Positions 15,915 through 24,766 of a stretch of 64,000 nucleotides of DNA are shown here, in pieces. Made by a program: the position numbers and the translations under genes. This DNA is from an uncultured Alphaproteobacteria bacterium (GTDB taxonomy: Bacteria; Pseudomonadota; Alphaproteobacteria; RF32; CAG-239): assembly GCA_944390275.1 (NCBI GenBank), contig CALXPL010000001.1, positions 372,001-436,000 of the forward strand. The letters run 5' to 3'. Under the pieces are notes generated by a model. The model had not been told where the DNA came from. It made no database searches and worked only from the letters and a program-made list of their open reading frames with translations. Numbering within the stretch: the stretch's first letter is position 1; each line of letters begins with the position of its first letter.

Positions 15915-16574
15915 ATGAATACAAATCCTAAGGGAGAAAATGCGAAGAACAGTAACATTTCTCCAGAAGAAGTTGCTTTCAAAATAATTCATGCCTCCTC
16001 TTATAGAGGACCCGTAATTATTTTTGATTTAAGAAGAAGAACGCTTGATGAGAAAGGGTTGCCCTTAACTCATGAAAAAGCTCGCGAAGTGGGTGCTCTT
16101 ATCGCTGATTATGTTCAGCATTTTGAACAAATGAACTCGCTTATCTTAGCTGATGATCACAGAGATTGCAGCTTTTATGCTACAAAAGAAATCTGTGAAA
16201 TTTTGCAAGGCAAATTTTCCGACATGATTTGGGCCGGTGCTTTTCCTCATTCTGAATATATTCCGTGTGTTTCATCCGAAATTCAGGGTAAAGGTCATGT
16301 TCATGCGTGGGCACATGCTGAAAAGGGATATTCTTTTGGAATGTTAAAATTAAAGTCAATTCCGGAAAATTATTTCCAGTTTAACCATATTATTAATGGT
16401 GTGGAAAATTATTTGCCGGAGGTCGTCTATTGGATAATGGAAGCTTTAATTGATAAGGAGTTGTATTATCCTGCCTTGTATAATGAAAAAGCTGAGCAGC
16501 ATAAGCTCAAACTTCCTGCAAAAATTGCCAAAGATCCCCATATGCGGATTTGGCATAAGACAATGAAACTTTGA
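15915..16574 (+). CDS. Hypothetical protein, possibly histidine-phosphatase-like fold
   Basis: I do not firmly recognise this 219-residue protein. The frame is open back to 15855, but ATG 15915 gives a soluble hydrophilic start (MNTNPKGE). No Shine-Dalgarno precedes it, only TTATTTATTTATATT. The segment VIIFDLRRRTLDEKGLPLTHEKAREVGALI (about residues 34-63) recalls the start of histidine phosphatases (RHGE ... LTxxGxxQA), but the catalytic RHG is not present, so if related it would be inactive. No membrane segment. It is transcribed alone after rpoC and closed by a strong terminator. Confidence 0.7.
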   Translation: MNTNPKGENAKNSNISPEEVAFKIIHASSYRGPVIIFDLRRRTLDEKGLPLTHEKAREVGALIADYVQHFEQMNSLILADDHRDCSFYATKEICEILQGKFSDMIWAGAFPHSEYIPCVSSEIQGKGHVHAWAHAEKGYSFGMLKLKSIPENYFQFNHIINGVENYLPEVVYWIMEALIDKELYYPALYNEKAEQHKLKLPAKIAKDPHMRIWHKTMKL

Positions 16575-16578
16575 ACAT

Positions 16579-16613
16579 AAAAAGAGGTCTTGTAAAAAGA
16601 CCTCTTTTTTTTT
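16579..16613 (+). terminator. Terminator after the gene at 15915
   Basis: AAGAGGTCTT (16582-16591) pairs with AAGACCTCTT (16597-16606), with flanking A's and a run of T's. Confidence 0.92.
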
Positions 16614-16629
16614 AATGCCTTACAGATAA

Positions 16630-16743
16630 CTTCGAGCTTACTCGGGCAGAATACCAAGGTGTTCAAGTAACACCGTTTTATGTAAAGAGTGCGGTCAAAA
16701 TGTTACTTTTGTAGCTGATTTAGGTTTTCCAATTTATTGGTAA
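16630..16743 (+). pseudogene. Remnant of a small zinc-ribbon protein
   Basis: The frame ending at TAA 16741 reads a 37-residue peptide with CSSNTVLCKECGQNVTF, a CxxC knuckle followed by an aromatic tail. An ATG at 16615 in the same frame is cut off by a stop at 16627. It has no ribosome site. It is read as a decayed small gene, but a functional short peptide cannot be excluded. Confidence 0.3.
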
Positions 16744-16755
16744 ATATCTATTATA

Positions 16756-16785
16756 AAAATTCCCGAGCAATCTCGGGAATTTTGG
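16756..16785. terminator. Bidirectional terminator 3' of ptsN
   Basis: A perfect 12-base-pair stem (AAAATTCCCGAG with CTCGGGAATTTT, loop CAAT) between the plus-strand remnant and the minus-strand ptsN operon. The A/T flanks suit both directions. Confidence 0.8.
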
Positions 16786-16837
16786 TTAATTATTGAATCT
16801 ATATTTTTACTTTAAATCAACAATATTTATTGTTTCT

Positions 16838-17281
16838 TTAATTATTCAATAATGCGTAAATTTCTTCGTTATTAGAAGAATTGCGCAACTTTTCGCAGAT
16901 GTTTTCATCTTTGAGTAAACGTGAGATTTGTGCTAACGCTGTTAGATGGTCAGCTCCGCTTGAATCCGGTGATAATAGCATAAAAACTATATCGACGGCT
17001 TTGTTGTCAATTGCTTCGTAAGATATAGGAGTGTTCAATTTTACAAAAAAACCATAGATTTTATCTAAATCTTTTAATCTGGCATGGGGTAGTGCCGTGC
17101 CTCCTCCGAATCCTGTTGTTCCTAAATTTTCACGCTCCAAAAGTGCATCAAAAATTATACGTTCATTTACTCCGGTAATTTCTGATGACTTTTGCGCTAA
17201 TTCCTGTAATAATTGTCGTTTGTTATTTGCTTTGAAATTTGAATAAACACAATTTACAGGTATAATATCCGTAATTTTCAT
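16838..17281 (-). CDS. ptsN: PTS IIA-like nitrogen regulatory protein PtsN
   Basis: EIIA-Ntr, the terminal acceptor of the nitrogen-related phosphotransfer chain, which regulates potassium transport and envelope stress in proteobacteria. The 147-residue protein has the fold of PTS EIIA type 2 with the phosphorylated histidine in GTALPHARL (about residue 67). It is the last gene of the minus-strand kdsD-lptC-lptA-lptB-rpoN-hpf-ptsN block, 27 bases after hpf, the classical context for ptsN. Confidence 0.94.
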   Translation of the reverse strand: MKITDIIPVNCVYSNFKANNKRQLLQELAQKSSEITGVNERIIFDALLERENLGTTGFGGGTALPHARLKDLDKIYGFFVKLNTPISYEAIDNKAVDIVFMLLSPDSSGADHLTALAQISRLLKDENICEKLRNSSNNEEIYALLNN

Positions 17282-17308
17282 AAATTGAGCCTTCTTCGGT
17301 TATTTAAA

Positions 17309-17881
17309 CTATTCTGCTTTAGGTTCAACCCAACCAATGTTGCCATCTTTGCGGCGATATACCATGCTGATATGACCATTTGCGCTGTTTTTAAATAAAA
17401 TTGCGCACTCGTCCGCTAAATCCATGTGCATTACGGCTTCGCTTACTGTGCAGACTGGGATGTTAGCTTCTGTTTCTGCAATAGTTAATGGAGCATCAAC
17501 GTTAATATCTAACTCTTCTTCCGTTTCAATTAATGGAAATACTGCTTCATGAGCTATTTCTGCTTCTGTAAGACCGGCTTTGCCTTTATGGCTGTTGAGT
17601 TTATTCTTGTGACGACGTAATCTTGTGGCTATGTGTTGATTTGCTGAATCAAAAGCTGAATAGGGGTCGGCACAAGATTCACTTGTTCCTTTTAAGACAA
17701 TATTTTTAGCAGGATGAACAGTTACTTCAGCTGTAAATTCTTCTCCTTCTTTTGAAAAAGCTACCGTACAGCTTATTGGGGCGGGAAAATATTTATTGAC
17801 AGAATTTAATACACCCTCTTCAACATGTTTGCGAAGTCTATCGCCAATGTCTACTTGTTTTCCTGTTAATGTAATTTGCAT
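17309..17881 (-). CDS. hpf: Ribosome hibernation promoting factor, long form
   Basis: Binds the 30S decoding centre in stationary phase and, in the long form, pairs ribosomes into 100S dimers. The 190-residue protein has the N-terminal YfiA/RaiA domain (MQITLTGKQVDIGDRLRKHVEE) and, after a charged linker, the C-terminal dimerisation domain (about 135-190) ending in MVYRRKDGNIGWVEPK. An AAGGAAA site precedes the start. It follows rpoN by about 115 bases, so it may have its own promoter. A TTGACT lies in this spacer but I see no convincing -10. Confidence 0.95.
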   Translation of the reverse strand: MQITLTGKQVDIGDRLRKHVEEGVLNSVNKYFPAPISCTVAFSKEGEEFTAEVTVHPAKNIVLKGTSESCADPYSAFDSANQHIATRLRRHKNKLNSHKGKAGLTEAEIAHEAVFPLIETEEELDINVDAPLTIAETEANIPVCTVSEAVMHMDLADECAILFKNSANGHISMVYRRKDGNIGWVEPKAE

Positions 17882-17996
17882 AGTCTTTTCCTTACTGTTT
17901 ATTATTAAAATGTTCTCTTTATGAGTATTTAATCTAATACTTTTCTCTGTTTATATCAAGCGAATTTTTTGCTAAAAGTCAATAAAAAAGTATTAT

Positions 17997-19502
17997 TTAT
18001 CTGTTTTGCCGTTTTTTTATTTTTTTGCGTTGCGAGGAGGTTGGAATTCCTAAACTTTCTCTGTATTTGGCTATTGTTCTTCGTGCTACCTTTAATCCTT
18101 CTTGGGCAAGTAATTCTGATATTTTATCGTCTGATAATATTTCATCGGCAGTTTCTTTTTCTATGTAATTTTTTATTTTATATTTAATACTGTGTGATGA
18201 TGCTGCCTCTTCTCCTTTATAACTTAACGTTGCACTGCTGAAAAAATATTTTAATTCAAATATTCCTAGCGGTGTATGCATATATTTATTATTGGTTACT
18301 CGACTTACCGTGCTTTCATGGAGTTCGGTATTTTCTGCAATGTTTTTTAGTGTTAATGGTCTTAAATAATTTATTCCTTTTTCAAAAAACTCATATTGTG
18401 CTTTTACGATTTCTTCACTTACTTTAAGTATGGTGTTTGCTCGCTGATTTAGCGATTTTATTAAAAAACTGGCATTTCCTAATTGGCTTCTTAAATATCT
18501 TTGCGTATTCTTATTTTTTAAATCATGTTGGCTTATTTGCCGACTGTATTCTTTGTTTATCAAAAGTTTAGGTAATGAGAGATTGTTTAGTTCTACCGTA
18601 TATATTCCATGTTTGTTGCGACGGACAAAAACATCTGGAATGATATATTGAGTGTTTGTGTTTTGATAAGCACTTGCCGGCTTGGGATTAATGCTTCTTA
18701 TTTTTTTTAGTAAGTTTTCTAATTCTTCGGAATTAATGTGGAGTAATTTTAATAACTCTTTATATTTACCCTCTCCAAGCATTTCCAAATGTGTTAAAAG
18801 TGTTTCCATTAGGGGACTTAATTCTTCTCTTTCTTTAAGTTGAAGCTTTATACATTCACGAAGGTTTTCCGCAAAGATTCCGCTTGGTTCAAAAGTTTTC
18901 ATCTTTTCTAGTATATGTTTAATCTCGTTTTCCGGAACTTTTGTTCTTTGGGATATTTCTTTTGTGTTTCCTCGAAAGTAGCCACTATCATCTAGTGATT
19001 CCGTTAGAATTATGGCAATTAGTTTTTGTTTATTATTTTTGAAATTGATGTCTATTTGTTCTTTTATTATTTCATATAGTGTTTTTTCTGATTTTAAACG
19101 TTGTTCAATAAAGTCAAAATCAGGATTTGCTATTTGGTTAATGTTTTTTTTTAGAGAGTAGTCTTCCCAACTGTATTGCTCTGATATTTCATAGCCTTCT
19201 CTATCACTTCCGTAATCATCTCCGTAATCATTATCATAATCAATGTCTAATTTAAAATTTTCTTCTGTTTCTACCGATGTGTTTCTATCTTCATCATAAT
19301 TGTCAATATTTTTTTCTTCTGAACTATATTCATTTAGGCGATTTTCTTCTCTTTCTAAAAGCGGGTTGGAGGCTAATTCTTCTTCAATTAAATTGTTCAA
19401 TTCTAGGTTCGACATTTGGAGCAAATTTATTGCTTGCCGCAATTGAGGGGTCATCAATAGCGATTGCGATTGTTTTATTTCCAATTTTGGCTCTATCGCC
19501 AT
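17997..19502 (-). CDS. rpoN: RNA polymerase sigma-54 factor
   Basis: Alternative sigma factor for -24/-12 promoters that need an AAA+ activator. The 501-residue protein has the glutamine/leucine-rich activator-interaction region I (QSLLMTPQLRQAINLLQMSNLEL), an acidic region II, the core-binding region and the C-terminal RpoN box, here ARRTIAKYRESLGIPTSSQR. The length is normal. It lies between lptB and hpf. No convincing -24/-12 promoter was found in the window. Confidence 0.96.
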   Translation of the reverse strand: MAIEPKLEIKQSQSLLMTPQLRQAINLLQMSNLELNNLIEEELASNPLLEREENRLNEYSSEEKNIDNYDEDRNTSVETEENFKLDIDYDNDYGDDYGSDREGYEISEQYSWEDYSLKKNINQIANPDFDFIEQRLKSEKTLYEIIKEQIDINFKNNKQKLIAIILTESLDDSGYFRGNTKEISQRTKVPENEIKHILEKMKTFEPSGIFAENLRECIKLQLKEREELSPLMETLLTHLEMLGEGKYKELLKLLHINSEELENLLKKIRSINPKPASAYQNTNTQYIIPDVFVRRNKHGIYTVELNNLSLPKLLINKEYSRQISQHDLKNKNTQRYLRSQLGNASFLIKSLNQRANTILKVSEEIVKAQYEFFEKGINYLRPLTLKNIAENTELHESTVSRVTNNKYMHTPLGIFELKYFFSSATLSYKGEEAASSHSIKYKIKNYIEKETADEILSDDKISELLAQEGLKVARRTIAKYRESLGIPTSSQRKKIKKRQNR

Positions 19503-19530
19503 GCTTGAAACTTTGCTCCCGTGTTCTATT

Positions 19531-20271
19531 TTACATCGAGAAATTGTCGCCTAAATATACTTTGCGGACTTCTTTGCTTGCAACGATTTCTTCCGGATTT
19601 CCTTCCATTAAGACTGAACCTCCATGCAATATGTAGGCTCTATCTATTATATCTAATGTTTCTCTGACGTTATGGTCGGTGATTAATACTCCTAATCCGC
19701 GGTTCTTTAGTTGTGAGACTAACGTGCGAATCTCTCCCACTGCTATGGGGTCAATACCAGCTAGCGGTTCATCAAGGAGTATGAAATTGGGTTGGCTGGC
19801 TAACGCGCGTGCTATTTCCAGTCTTCTTCGCTCTCCTCCCGACAATGCAATTGCCGGAGATTTTCTTAAATGAGAAATTGAAAACTCTGATAATAGTTGC
19901 TCTAATAAGTTTTCTCTTTCACTAATGCTGTCTATGACTATTTCTAAAATTGCCTTGATGTTGTCTTCAACGGTCAGTGTTCTAAAAATGGAGGCTTCTT
20001 GCGGTAAATAACCTATTCCCATGCGTGCTCGGCGATACATAGGCATATCTGTAATATCTTTACCATCGATGTGCACATCTCCGTAATCCGGTGTAATTAA
20101 TCCGGTTACACAATAAAAACAAGTCGTTTTTCCGGCTCCATTCGGACCTAATAAACCAACGGCTTCCCCTCTTTTTACGTTTAGTGATACGTTTCTGAGA
20201 ACCGGACGGTTTTTATATTTTTTTCCGATATTAAATACTTCTAACGTTGATGTGTGTGGGTTATTTTGCAT
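19531..20271 (-). CDS. lptB: LPS export ABC transporter ATP-binding protein LptB
   Basis: ATPase that powers LPS extraction from the inner membrane with LptF and LptG, which are not in this window. The 246-residue protein has Walker A GPNGAGKTT (about residue 39), a Q-loop, the signature LSGGERRRLEIARAL and Walker B FILLDEPLAG with the H-loop in ITDHN. The start overlaps the end of lptA by 11 bases. Confidence 0.96.
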   Translation of the reverse strand: MQNNPHTSTLEVFNIGKKYKNRPVLRNVSLNVKRGEAVGLLGPNGAGKTTCFYCVTGLITPDYGDVHIDGKDITDMPMYRRARMGIGYLPQEASIFRTLTVEDNIKAILEIVIDSISERENLLEQLLSEFSISHLRKSPAIALSGGERRRLEIARALASQPNFILLDEPLAGIDPIAVGEIRTLVSQLKNRGLGVLITDHNVRETLDIIDRAYILHGGSVLMEGNPEEIVASKEVRKVYLGDNFSM

Positions 20272-21091
20272 TTTCTTTTAATCCTGAATTGGGGCTTTTT
20301 TCTTTAGATGGGGCTTTTTCCTTTTCTTTTTCTTTTTCTTTTTCTTTTTCTTTAAATACTCCTGAAACTCTTTTTTGTTTTGATATCATGCGGCTTATTC
20401 CTGTTTTTAAGTTCGTTTCTGCATAATCTCCTTTTAAGATATTACCATCTTGATTAATAACAACATCATCGTATAGGTGTACAAGAGATTGGTTGGGCAT
20501 GTAGTTGCCTTTTAGCGAGGTGGCCGTTGCTTGAGGAGTTACAATTTTTACATTATCATAAATGTCAACATGCTTCATTTCTAAATCACCATTGGCATTT
20601 TTTTCAAAATAGCTTATCATTTTATCGGAATATATGGTGTTTTCTTTATCTTTTGCAACAACATTGCCGGTCGCTATTGCTTTTTGTTGATTGGGATAAT
20701 AGATTATTTTATCTTCTGCCGTAATTATTTCACCTTTATTGGTTTCAATTTTTGCCGGTTTGCCAATTAGTATAATTTCTTCTTTTTCCAAATCATAATC
20801 CATTGTATTTCCGTAGGCTTTACTTGTTGGCGAAATTGCTCTGACATTTCCTTTGGCGTGTAAAGTTTTAAATTCTGTTTTTCCTGCAGAATTTTTGGTG
20901 TAATAAGCACTCATTTCATCGGCATAAATTGTGTTGTCTTGTTTGTTGGCTACTGCGTTTCCTATTGCGACGATTTTTTGTTCATTTTGATGGACTTCAA
21001 CTTTATTGTCTGCGTAGATATTTATATTTTCGGCATGCGAAACGTTATAAAACGATAAAAAGATTATTAGGCTTAATGTACTTTTTTTCAT
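20261..21091 (-). CDS. lptA: LPS transport periplasmic protein LptA
   Basis: Periplasmic bridge protein that carries LPS between LptC and LptD. Start ATG 21091 is chosen over the in-frame ATG at 21121 because it has AAGGAA nine bases upstream and gives a clean signal peptide (MKKSTLSLIIFLSFYNVSHA, cut before ENIN). It lies ten bases after the lptC stop. The 276 residues contain two OstA-like beta-jellyroll stretches with repeated GNxVA patterns, which makes it longer than the usual 170-200. The C-terminus carries a (KE)n run encoded by a hexanucleotide repeat. Confidence 0.9.
   Translation of the reverse strand: MKKSTLSLIIFLSFYNVSHAENINIYADNKVEVHQNEQKIVAIGNAVANKQDNTIYADEMSAYYTKNSAGKTEFKTLHAKGNVRAISPTSKAYGNTMDYDLEKEEIILIGKPAKIETNKGEIITAEDKIIYYPNQQKAIATGNVVAKDKENTIYSDKMISYFEKNANGDLEMKHVDIYDNVKIVTPQATATSLKGNYMPNQSLVHLYDDVVINQDGNILKGDYAETNLKTGISRMISKQKRVSGVFKEKEKEKEKEKEKAPSKEKSPNSGLKENAK
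20319..20353 (-). repeat. Hexanucleotide repeat encoding a Lys-Glu tract in LptA
   Basis: About six tandem copies of CTTTTT on the plus strand (GAAAAA in the coding sense) give alternating lysine and glutamate. Because the unit is six bases, gain or loss of copies changes tract length without breaking the frame. Confidence 0.8.
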
Positions 21092-21101
21092 GCTCAGTTC
21101 C

Positions 21102-21764
21102 TTAAAGTTTTTCATCATCAACGACTATTTGTGTGTGACCTGTAAATATAATTAAATTTTTGTCGTTGTAAAATTCCATGCCTTCCGAATCTAATGTTCC
21201 CATATCTCCTTCTGCAGATACCGGTGTTGTGCTTATTCCTTTTCCTGTTTTGAAATCGTAGTCAAATTCAACCGTTTTAGCTATCATACCGTTGCTGTAA
21301 AAAACGTCAACTTTATTTATTAGTCGTAAGGTATTTTGTTCTTGATTGTAATATCCTATTGGGGATTTTATGTTATACCAGGTACCGTTTGAAGCCGGAA
21401 TTATGCCTTCGGGATTGGTAAGTTTGATTAGTTTAGAACCGGGAGAGGTTTCATCTATCTTGCTGGCTATGAGATTGTTTACTTTATTATCTTTGTCTGT
21501 GATGTAGAAATTGGTATTTTCCATGTGCAATTTTTCGAGCTCTCCTTTTTTGGGGAGAGTAATATCTATTGCTATTGTATCTTTTTGTTGGTTTAATTTT
21601 GGAAATATAATTAACATTCCCAGTAAAATTGCAGCAATACTCGGAAATAACAATTTCATCATCTTTATTATACGGGTATGTTTTGAATATGTATCCTTTT
21701 TCGGTGTTATCGGATGCTTTCCCGTATCGTTAAAGTATGAATCTATTTTTTTTGGATTTGTCAA
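21102..21764 (-). CDS. lptC: LPS export protein LptC
   Basis: Inner-membrane-anchored protein linking LptB2FG to LptA. The 220-residue product has a positively charged cytosolic N-terminus, one transmembrane helix (LLFPSIAAILLGMLIIFP, about residues 34-51) and a periplasmic beta domain. It lies between kdsD (four bases upstream) and lptA (ten bases downstream), the standard order. Confidence 0.88.
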   Translation of the reverse strand: MTNPKKIDSYFNDTGKHPITPKKDTYSKHTRIIKMMKLLFPSIAAILLGMLIIFPKLNQQKDTIAIDITLPKKGELEKLHMENTNFYITDKDNKVNNLIASKIDETSPGSKLIKLTNPEGIIPASNGTWYNIKSPIGYYNQEQNTLRLINKVDVFYSNGMIAKTVEFDYDFKTGKGISTTPVSAEGDMGTLDSEGMEFYNDKNLIIFTGHTQIVVDDEKL

Positions 21765-21768
21765 AGCG

Positions 21769-22740
21769 TTAGGCTACTCCTATTCTTAAACAATCGTGCA
21801 TATGAATAATGCCAATGGGATGCTTATTTTCTAATAAGAAAAGTTGTGTAATTCCTTTTCCGGTGTTGTTCATGATATTAATTGCTTCTCCTATTAAAAT
21901 GTCTTCACTTATGGCTTTAGGATTTTGAGTCATAATTTCTTTTGCGGTTTTGTTTAATAGGTCGGGAGACATCTTTCTACGCAAATCTCCGTCCGTAATT
22001 ATTCCAACAAGTTCATTTTTATTGTTAATAATTCCAACACATCCAAGCATTTTGGAAGACATGGTTAATAAGGCTTCTTTCATTGGTGTATCTTCTTGTA
22101 CAAGCGGAATTTCATCTCCTTTATGCATTACATCGGAAACTTTTTGTAGGCAGGCTCCTAATTTTCCGCCTGGATGGCGTTGTTTGAAATCTGTTTTTGA
22201 AAATCCTTTTCTTTCTAATAGTGCTATGGCCAAAATGTCGCCGAGAACCATGGTGGCGGTTGTGGATGATGTCGGTGCTAATCCCAAGGGGCATGCTTCT
22301 CCATCATCGGGCAAGCTCAGCCATATATCGGCAGCTTTTCCCAGAGCACTGTTTGGATTTTTTGTGATGCCAATTAATGGAATCCCATAGCGTTTACAAT
22401 AGACTATAATATCGGATAGTTCTCTTGTCTCTCCAGAATTTGATATGGCAACGACGCAATCTTTTTCGGTTATCATTCCTAAATCACCATGGCTTGCTTC
22501 TCCGGGATGGATAAAAAATGCCGGTGTGCCTGTTGAGGCTAGCGTTGCTGCAATTTTGCTTCCAACATGTCCGGATTTTCCCATGCCTGTAATGATTACT
22601 CTTCCTTCTGTTTTTTGCATAACGTCAAGTGCGTTGGTAAGATTGCCGTTTAAGTTATTTTCCATAATGCGAAGAGCTTCTATTTCTTTGTCAATAGTAT
22701 GTTTTGCAGATATGATATCCGGATTTTCACTATTTTCCAT
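21769..22740 (-). CDS. kdsD: D-arabinose 5-phosphate isomerase (KdsD/KpsF family)
   Basis: Converts ribulose 5-phosphate to arabinose 5-phosphate, the first step to Kdo for LPS. The 323-residue protein has an N-terminal SIS domain (GMGKSGHVGSKIAATLASTGTPAFF, then SNSGET) and two C-terminal CBS domains (about 205-320). The active-site histidine motif HPGEASHGD is visible. It heads the LPS block, with an AGGAAAAAAC site before the start. Confidence 0.95.
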   Translation of the reverse strand: MENSENPDIISAKHTIDKEIEALRIMENNLNGNLTNALDVMQKTEGRVIITGMGKSGHVGSKIAATLASTGTPAFFIHPGEASHGDLGMITEKDCVVAISNSGETRELSDIIVYCKRYGIPLIGITKNPNSALGKAADIWLSLPDDGEACPLGLAPTSSTTATMVLGDILAIALLERKGFSKTDFKQRHPGGKLGACLQKVSDVMHKGDEIPLVQEDTPMKEALLTMSSKMLGCVGIINNKNELVGIITDGDLRRKMSPDLLNKTAKEIMTQNPKAISEDILIGEAINIMNNTGKGITQLFLLENKHPIGIIHMHDCLRIGVA

Positions 22741-22813
22741 TGTTTTTTTCCTAATTTATTGCTTGTAATTATTTTTGAAAATATTCTTTTATTTTTTATA
22801 AAGCAAGTCTTTT

Positions 22814-23164
22814 TTATTTATGGACGCGTATAATGTCTCCTGTAATCGTCCAAGTTATTTTTTGATATAACGGAAGGAAGCTAACACTTTTTTCCTCAAT
22901 GCTAATGTTTGTCATGTAATCTCCGTGATATTTTTTTACAATTTTTGCTATGGCATTGTCAATTTTTGGCTTCTTATTCAGTGGAATAAATAGTATTTTG
23001 CTTTGATCGACGGAGTTACTGACTTGTTCTGCCACAATTTCGTTGTTAGATGCTAAATTGTATAAACTCATTGGTGATGATGATATAACGGCGTAATTTC
23101 CATGATGAGTTCCGCAGCAACTAAGAAAAATTATTAAAAATGTAGGCAGACATTTTTTAATCAT
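22814..23164 (-). CDS. Putative lipoprotein, paralogue of the gene at 23157
   Basis: Unrecognised 116-residue protein. A signal peptide ends in the lipobox-like LSCCGTH, so it is probably lipid-anchored at Cys 16 or 17. The mature part is a small alpha/beta domain with the pattern (K)IDNAIAKIVKKYHGDYMTNISIEE ... Y...TWTITGDIIRV. The same pattern occurs in its upstream neighbour. The arrangement recalls small TRL-type lipoproteins, but this is only a resemblance. It overlaps the upstream gene by eight bases and precedes kdsD by 73 bases. Confidence 0.7.
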   Translation of the reverse strand: MIKKCLPTFLIIFLSCCGTHHGNYAVISSSPMSLYNLASNNEIVAEQVSNSVDQSKILFIPLNKKPKIDNAIAKIVKKYHGDYMTNISIEEKSVSFLPLYQKITWTITGDIIRVHK

Positions 23165-23528
23165 TGTTAAACGTTCCTTCTATCATTGGGGCTAGTTGTA
23201 TCGCGTTCCCTCTTACTTCAATGCTGTTATATCCATAGAGTAAGTACCATTTTTGAATTTGGGTAACTTTTACTTCGGTTAAAATGTCGGCATCGTGTTG
23301 TTGCAGAGCCTTTTGTACAGCATTTTCTATTGTTGGTGTTCCTGTTGGAAAAATCAAATATATTTTTGCGGTGTCTGTTCCGCTTACATTTGTTGTAATT
23401 TTTGCTTTTTCAAGCTGTTTTGTCGTTATGTTTGTTATTTCCGGAGATATAATGCCAAATTCCGCTATACGTTGATGGCTGCACCCGCTTATGAGCCATG
23501 CTGTTGTTAAGATTATTCTTTTTAGCAT
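23157..23528 (-). CDS. Putative lipoprotein
   Basis: Unrecognised 123-residue protein with a signal peptide ending LISGC (lipobox, Cys 16). The mature domain has PTIENAVQKALQQHDADILTEVKVTQIQKWYLLYGYNSIEVRGNAIQL, the same layout as the 22814 gene, so the pair arose by duplication. It is the first gene of the minus-strand block leading into kdsD and the LPS-transport genes. A CAGGAG site precedes it. An envelope role is inference from the lipobox and context. Confidence 0.72.
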   Translation of the reverse strand: MLKRIILTTAWLISGCSHQRIAEFGIISPEITNITTKQLEKAKITTNVSGTDTAKIYLIFPTGTPTIENAVQKALQQHDADILTEVKVTQIQKWYLLYGYNSIEVRGNAIQLAPMIEGTFNND

Positions 23529-23550
23529 ATTGTACTATCTCCTGCCTTTT

Positions 23551-23679
23551 GGACTCAAATGGACCCAAAATGCGTTTTCTCTTTTTGCCCGTTAACTTGC
23601 TTAAATGAGTCATAAAAACACTTTTAAAAGATTATGTATGCGATGTGTTAAAACAAAGTTAACTTTTTTTGGACTCAAA
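23551..23679. repeat. Three GGACYCAAA repeats in a divergent promoter region
   Basis: GGACTCAAA occurs at 23551-23559 and 23671-23679, with GGACCCAAA at 23561-23569. All are on the same strand in the spacer between the lipoprotein gene and rpsL. They may be operator sites or chance. Confidence 0.3.
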
Positions 23680-23703
23680 ATTGATTTTTTTGTAAAAAAG
23701 CTG

Positions 23704-23732
23704 TTGACTTCATTAAAAAGAATATTTAGTAT
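23704..23732 (+). promoter_or_regulatory. Putative promoter for rpsL-rpsG-fusA
   Basis: TTGACT (23704-23709), 17 bases, TAGTAT (23727-23732). The leader to rpsL is about 150 bases. Apart from this and the short repeats, nothing else is seen in the 23529-23889 gap. Confidence 0.65.
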
Positions 23733-23889
23733 GCTCTCAATCTTTTAAGTGATTAAAAGTATTGTTAATCTTGTATAGCTTCTGTTTTATCAAGGCTTTA
23801 TGGAGATTAGTTCCGTTTCACAAAATGTTTTTGTTTGTGAATCGGGTTTTGTCTGTTTAATTAATATTGTAATTTTAAGGAAATTAGTG

Positions 23890-24261
23890 ATGCCTACAAT
23901 TAATCAGTTAATTCGTAAATCACGAACACCCAAAGTAAAGAGAAACAAAGTTCCGGCTTTGAAAGCGTGCCCACAAAAACGCGGTGTTTGTACAAGGGTT
24001 TATACAACTACCCCGAAAAAACCAAACTCAGCTTTGCGTAAAGTGGCTCGTATTCGTCTTACAAACGGCTTTGAAGTAATCAGCTATATCCCTGGTGAAG
24101 GTCATAACTTACAAGAACACTCAGTGGTGCTGATTAGAGGCGGCCGTGTAAAAGACTTGCCAGGTGTTCGCTATCATATCATTCGTGGTACCTTGGATAC
24201 TCAAGGTGTTTCTAAACGTCGTCAACGTCGTTCTCTGTACGGCGCTAAGAGACCTAAATAA
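23890..24261 (+). CDS. rpsL: 30S ribosomal protein S12
   Basis: Decoding-centre protein and streptomycin target. The 123-residue product begins [12 protein letters not shown] and is preceded by AAGGAAA. The frame stays open upstream to 23800 but that extension is not family-like. The loops [15 protein letters not shown] and [12 protein letters not shown] carry the lysines of the streptomycin-sensitive form. It heads rpsL-rpsG-fusA. Confidence 0.98.
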   Translation: MPTINQLIRKSRTPKVKRNKVPALKACPQKRGVCTRVYTTTPKKPNSALRKVARIRLTNGFEVISYIPGEGHNLQEHSVVLIRGGRVKDLPGVRYHIIRGTLDTQGVSKRRQRRSLYGAKRPK

Positions 24262-24268
24262 GGAGTAA

Positions 24269-24745
<477 letters not shown>

Positions 24746-24766
24746 TTCTATTTCAGGGAAAACACA

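Noticed and set aside
23410..23613. Minus-strand 67-residue frame starting upstream of the lipoprotein gene
   Set aside because: Most of it overlaps the signal peptide and body of the lipoprotein in another frame, and it has no ribosome site.
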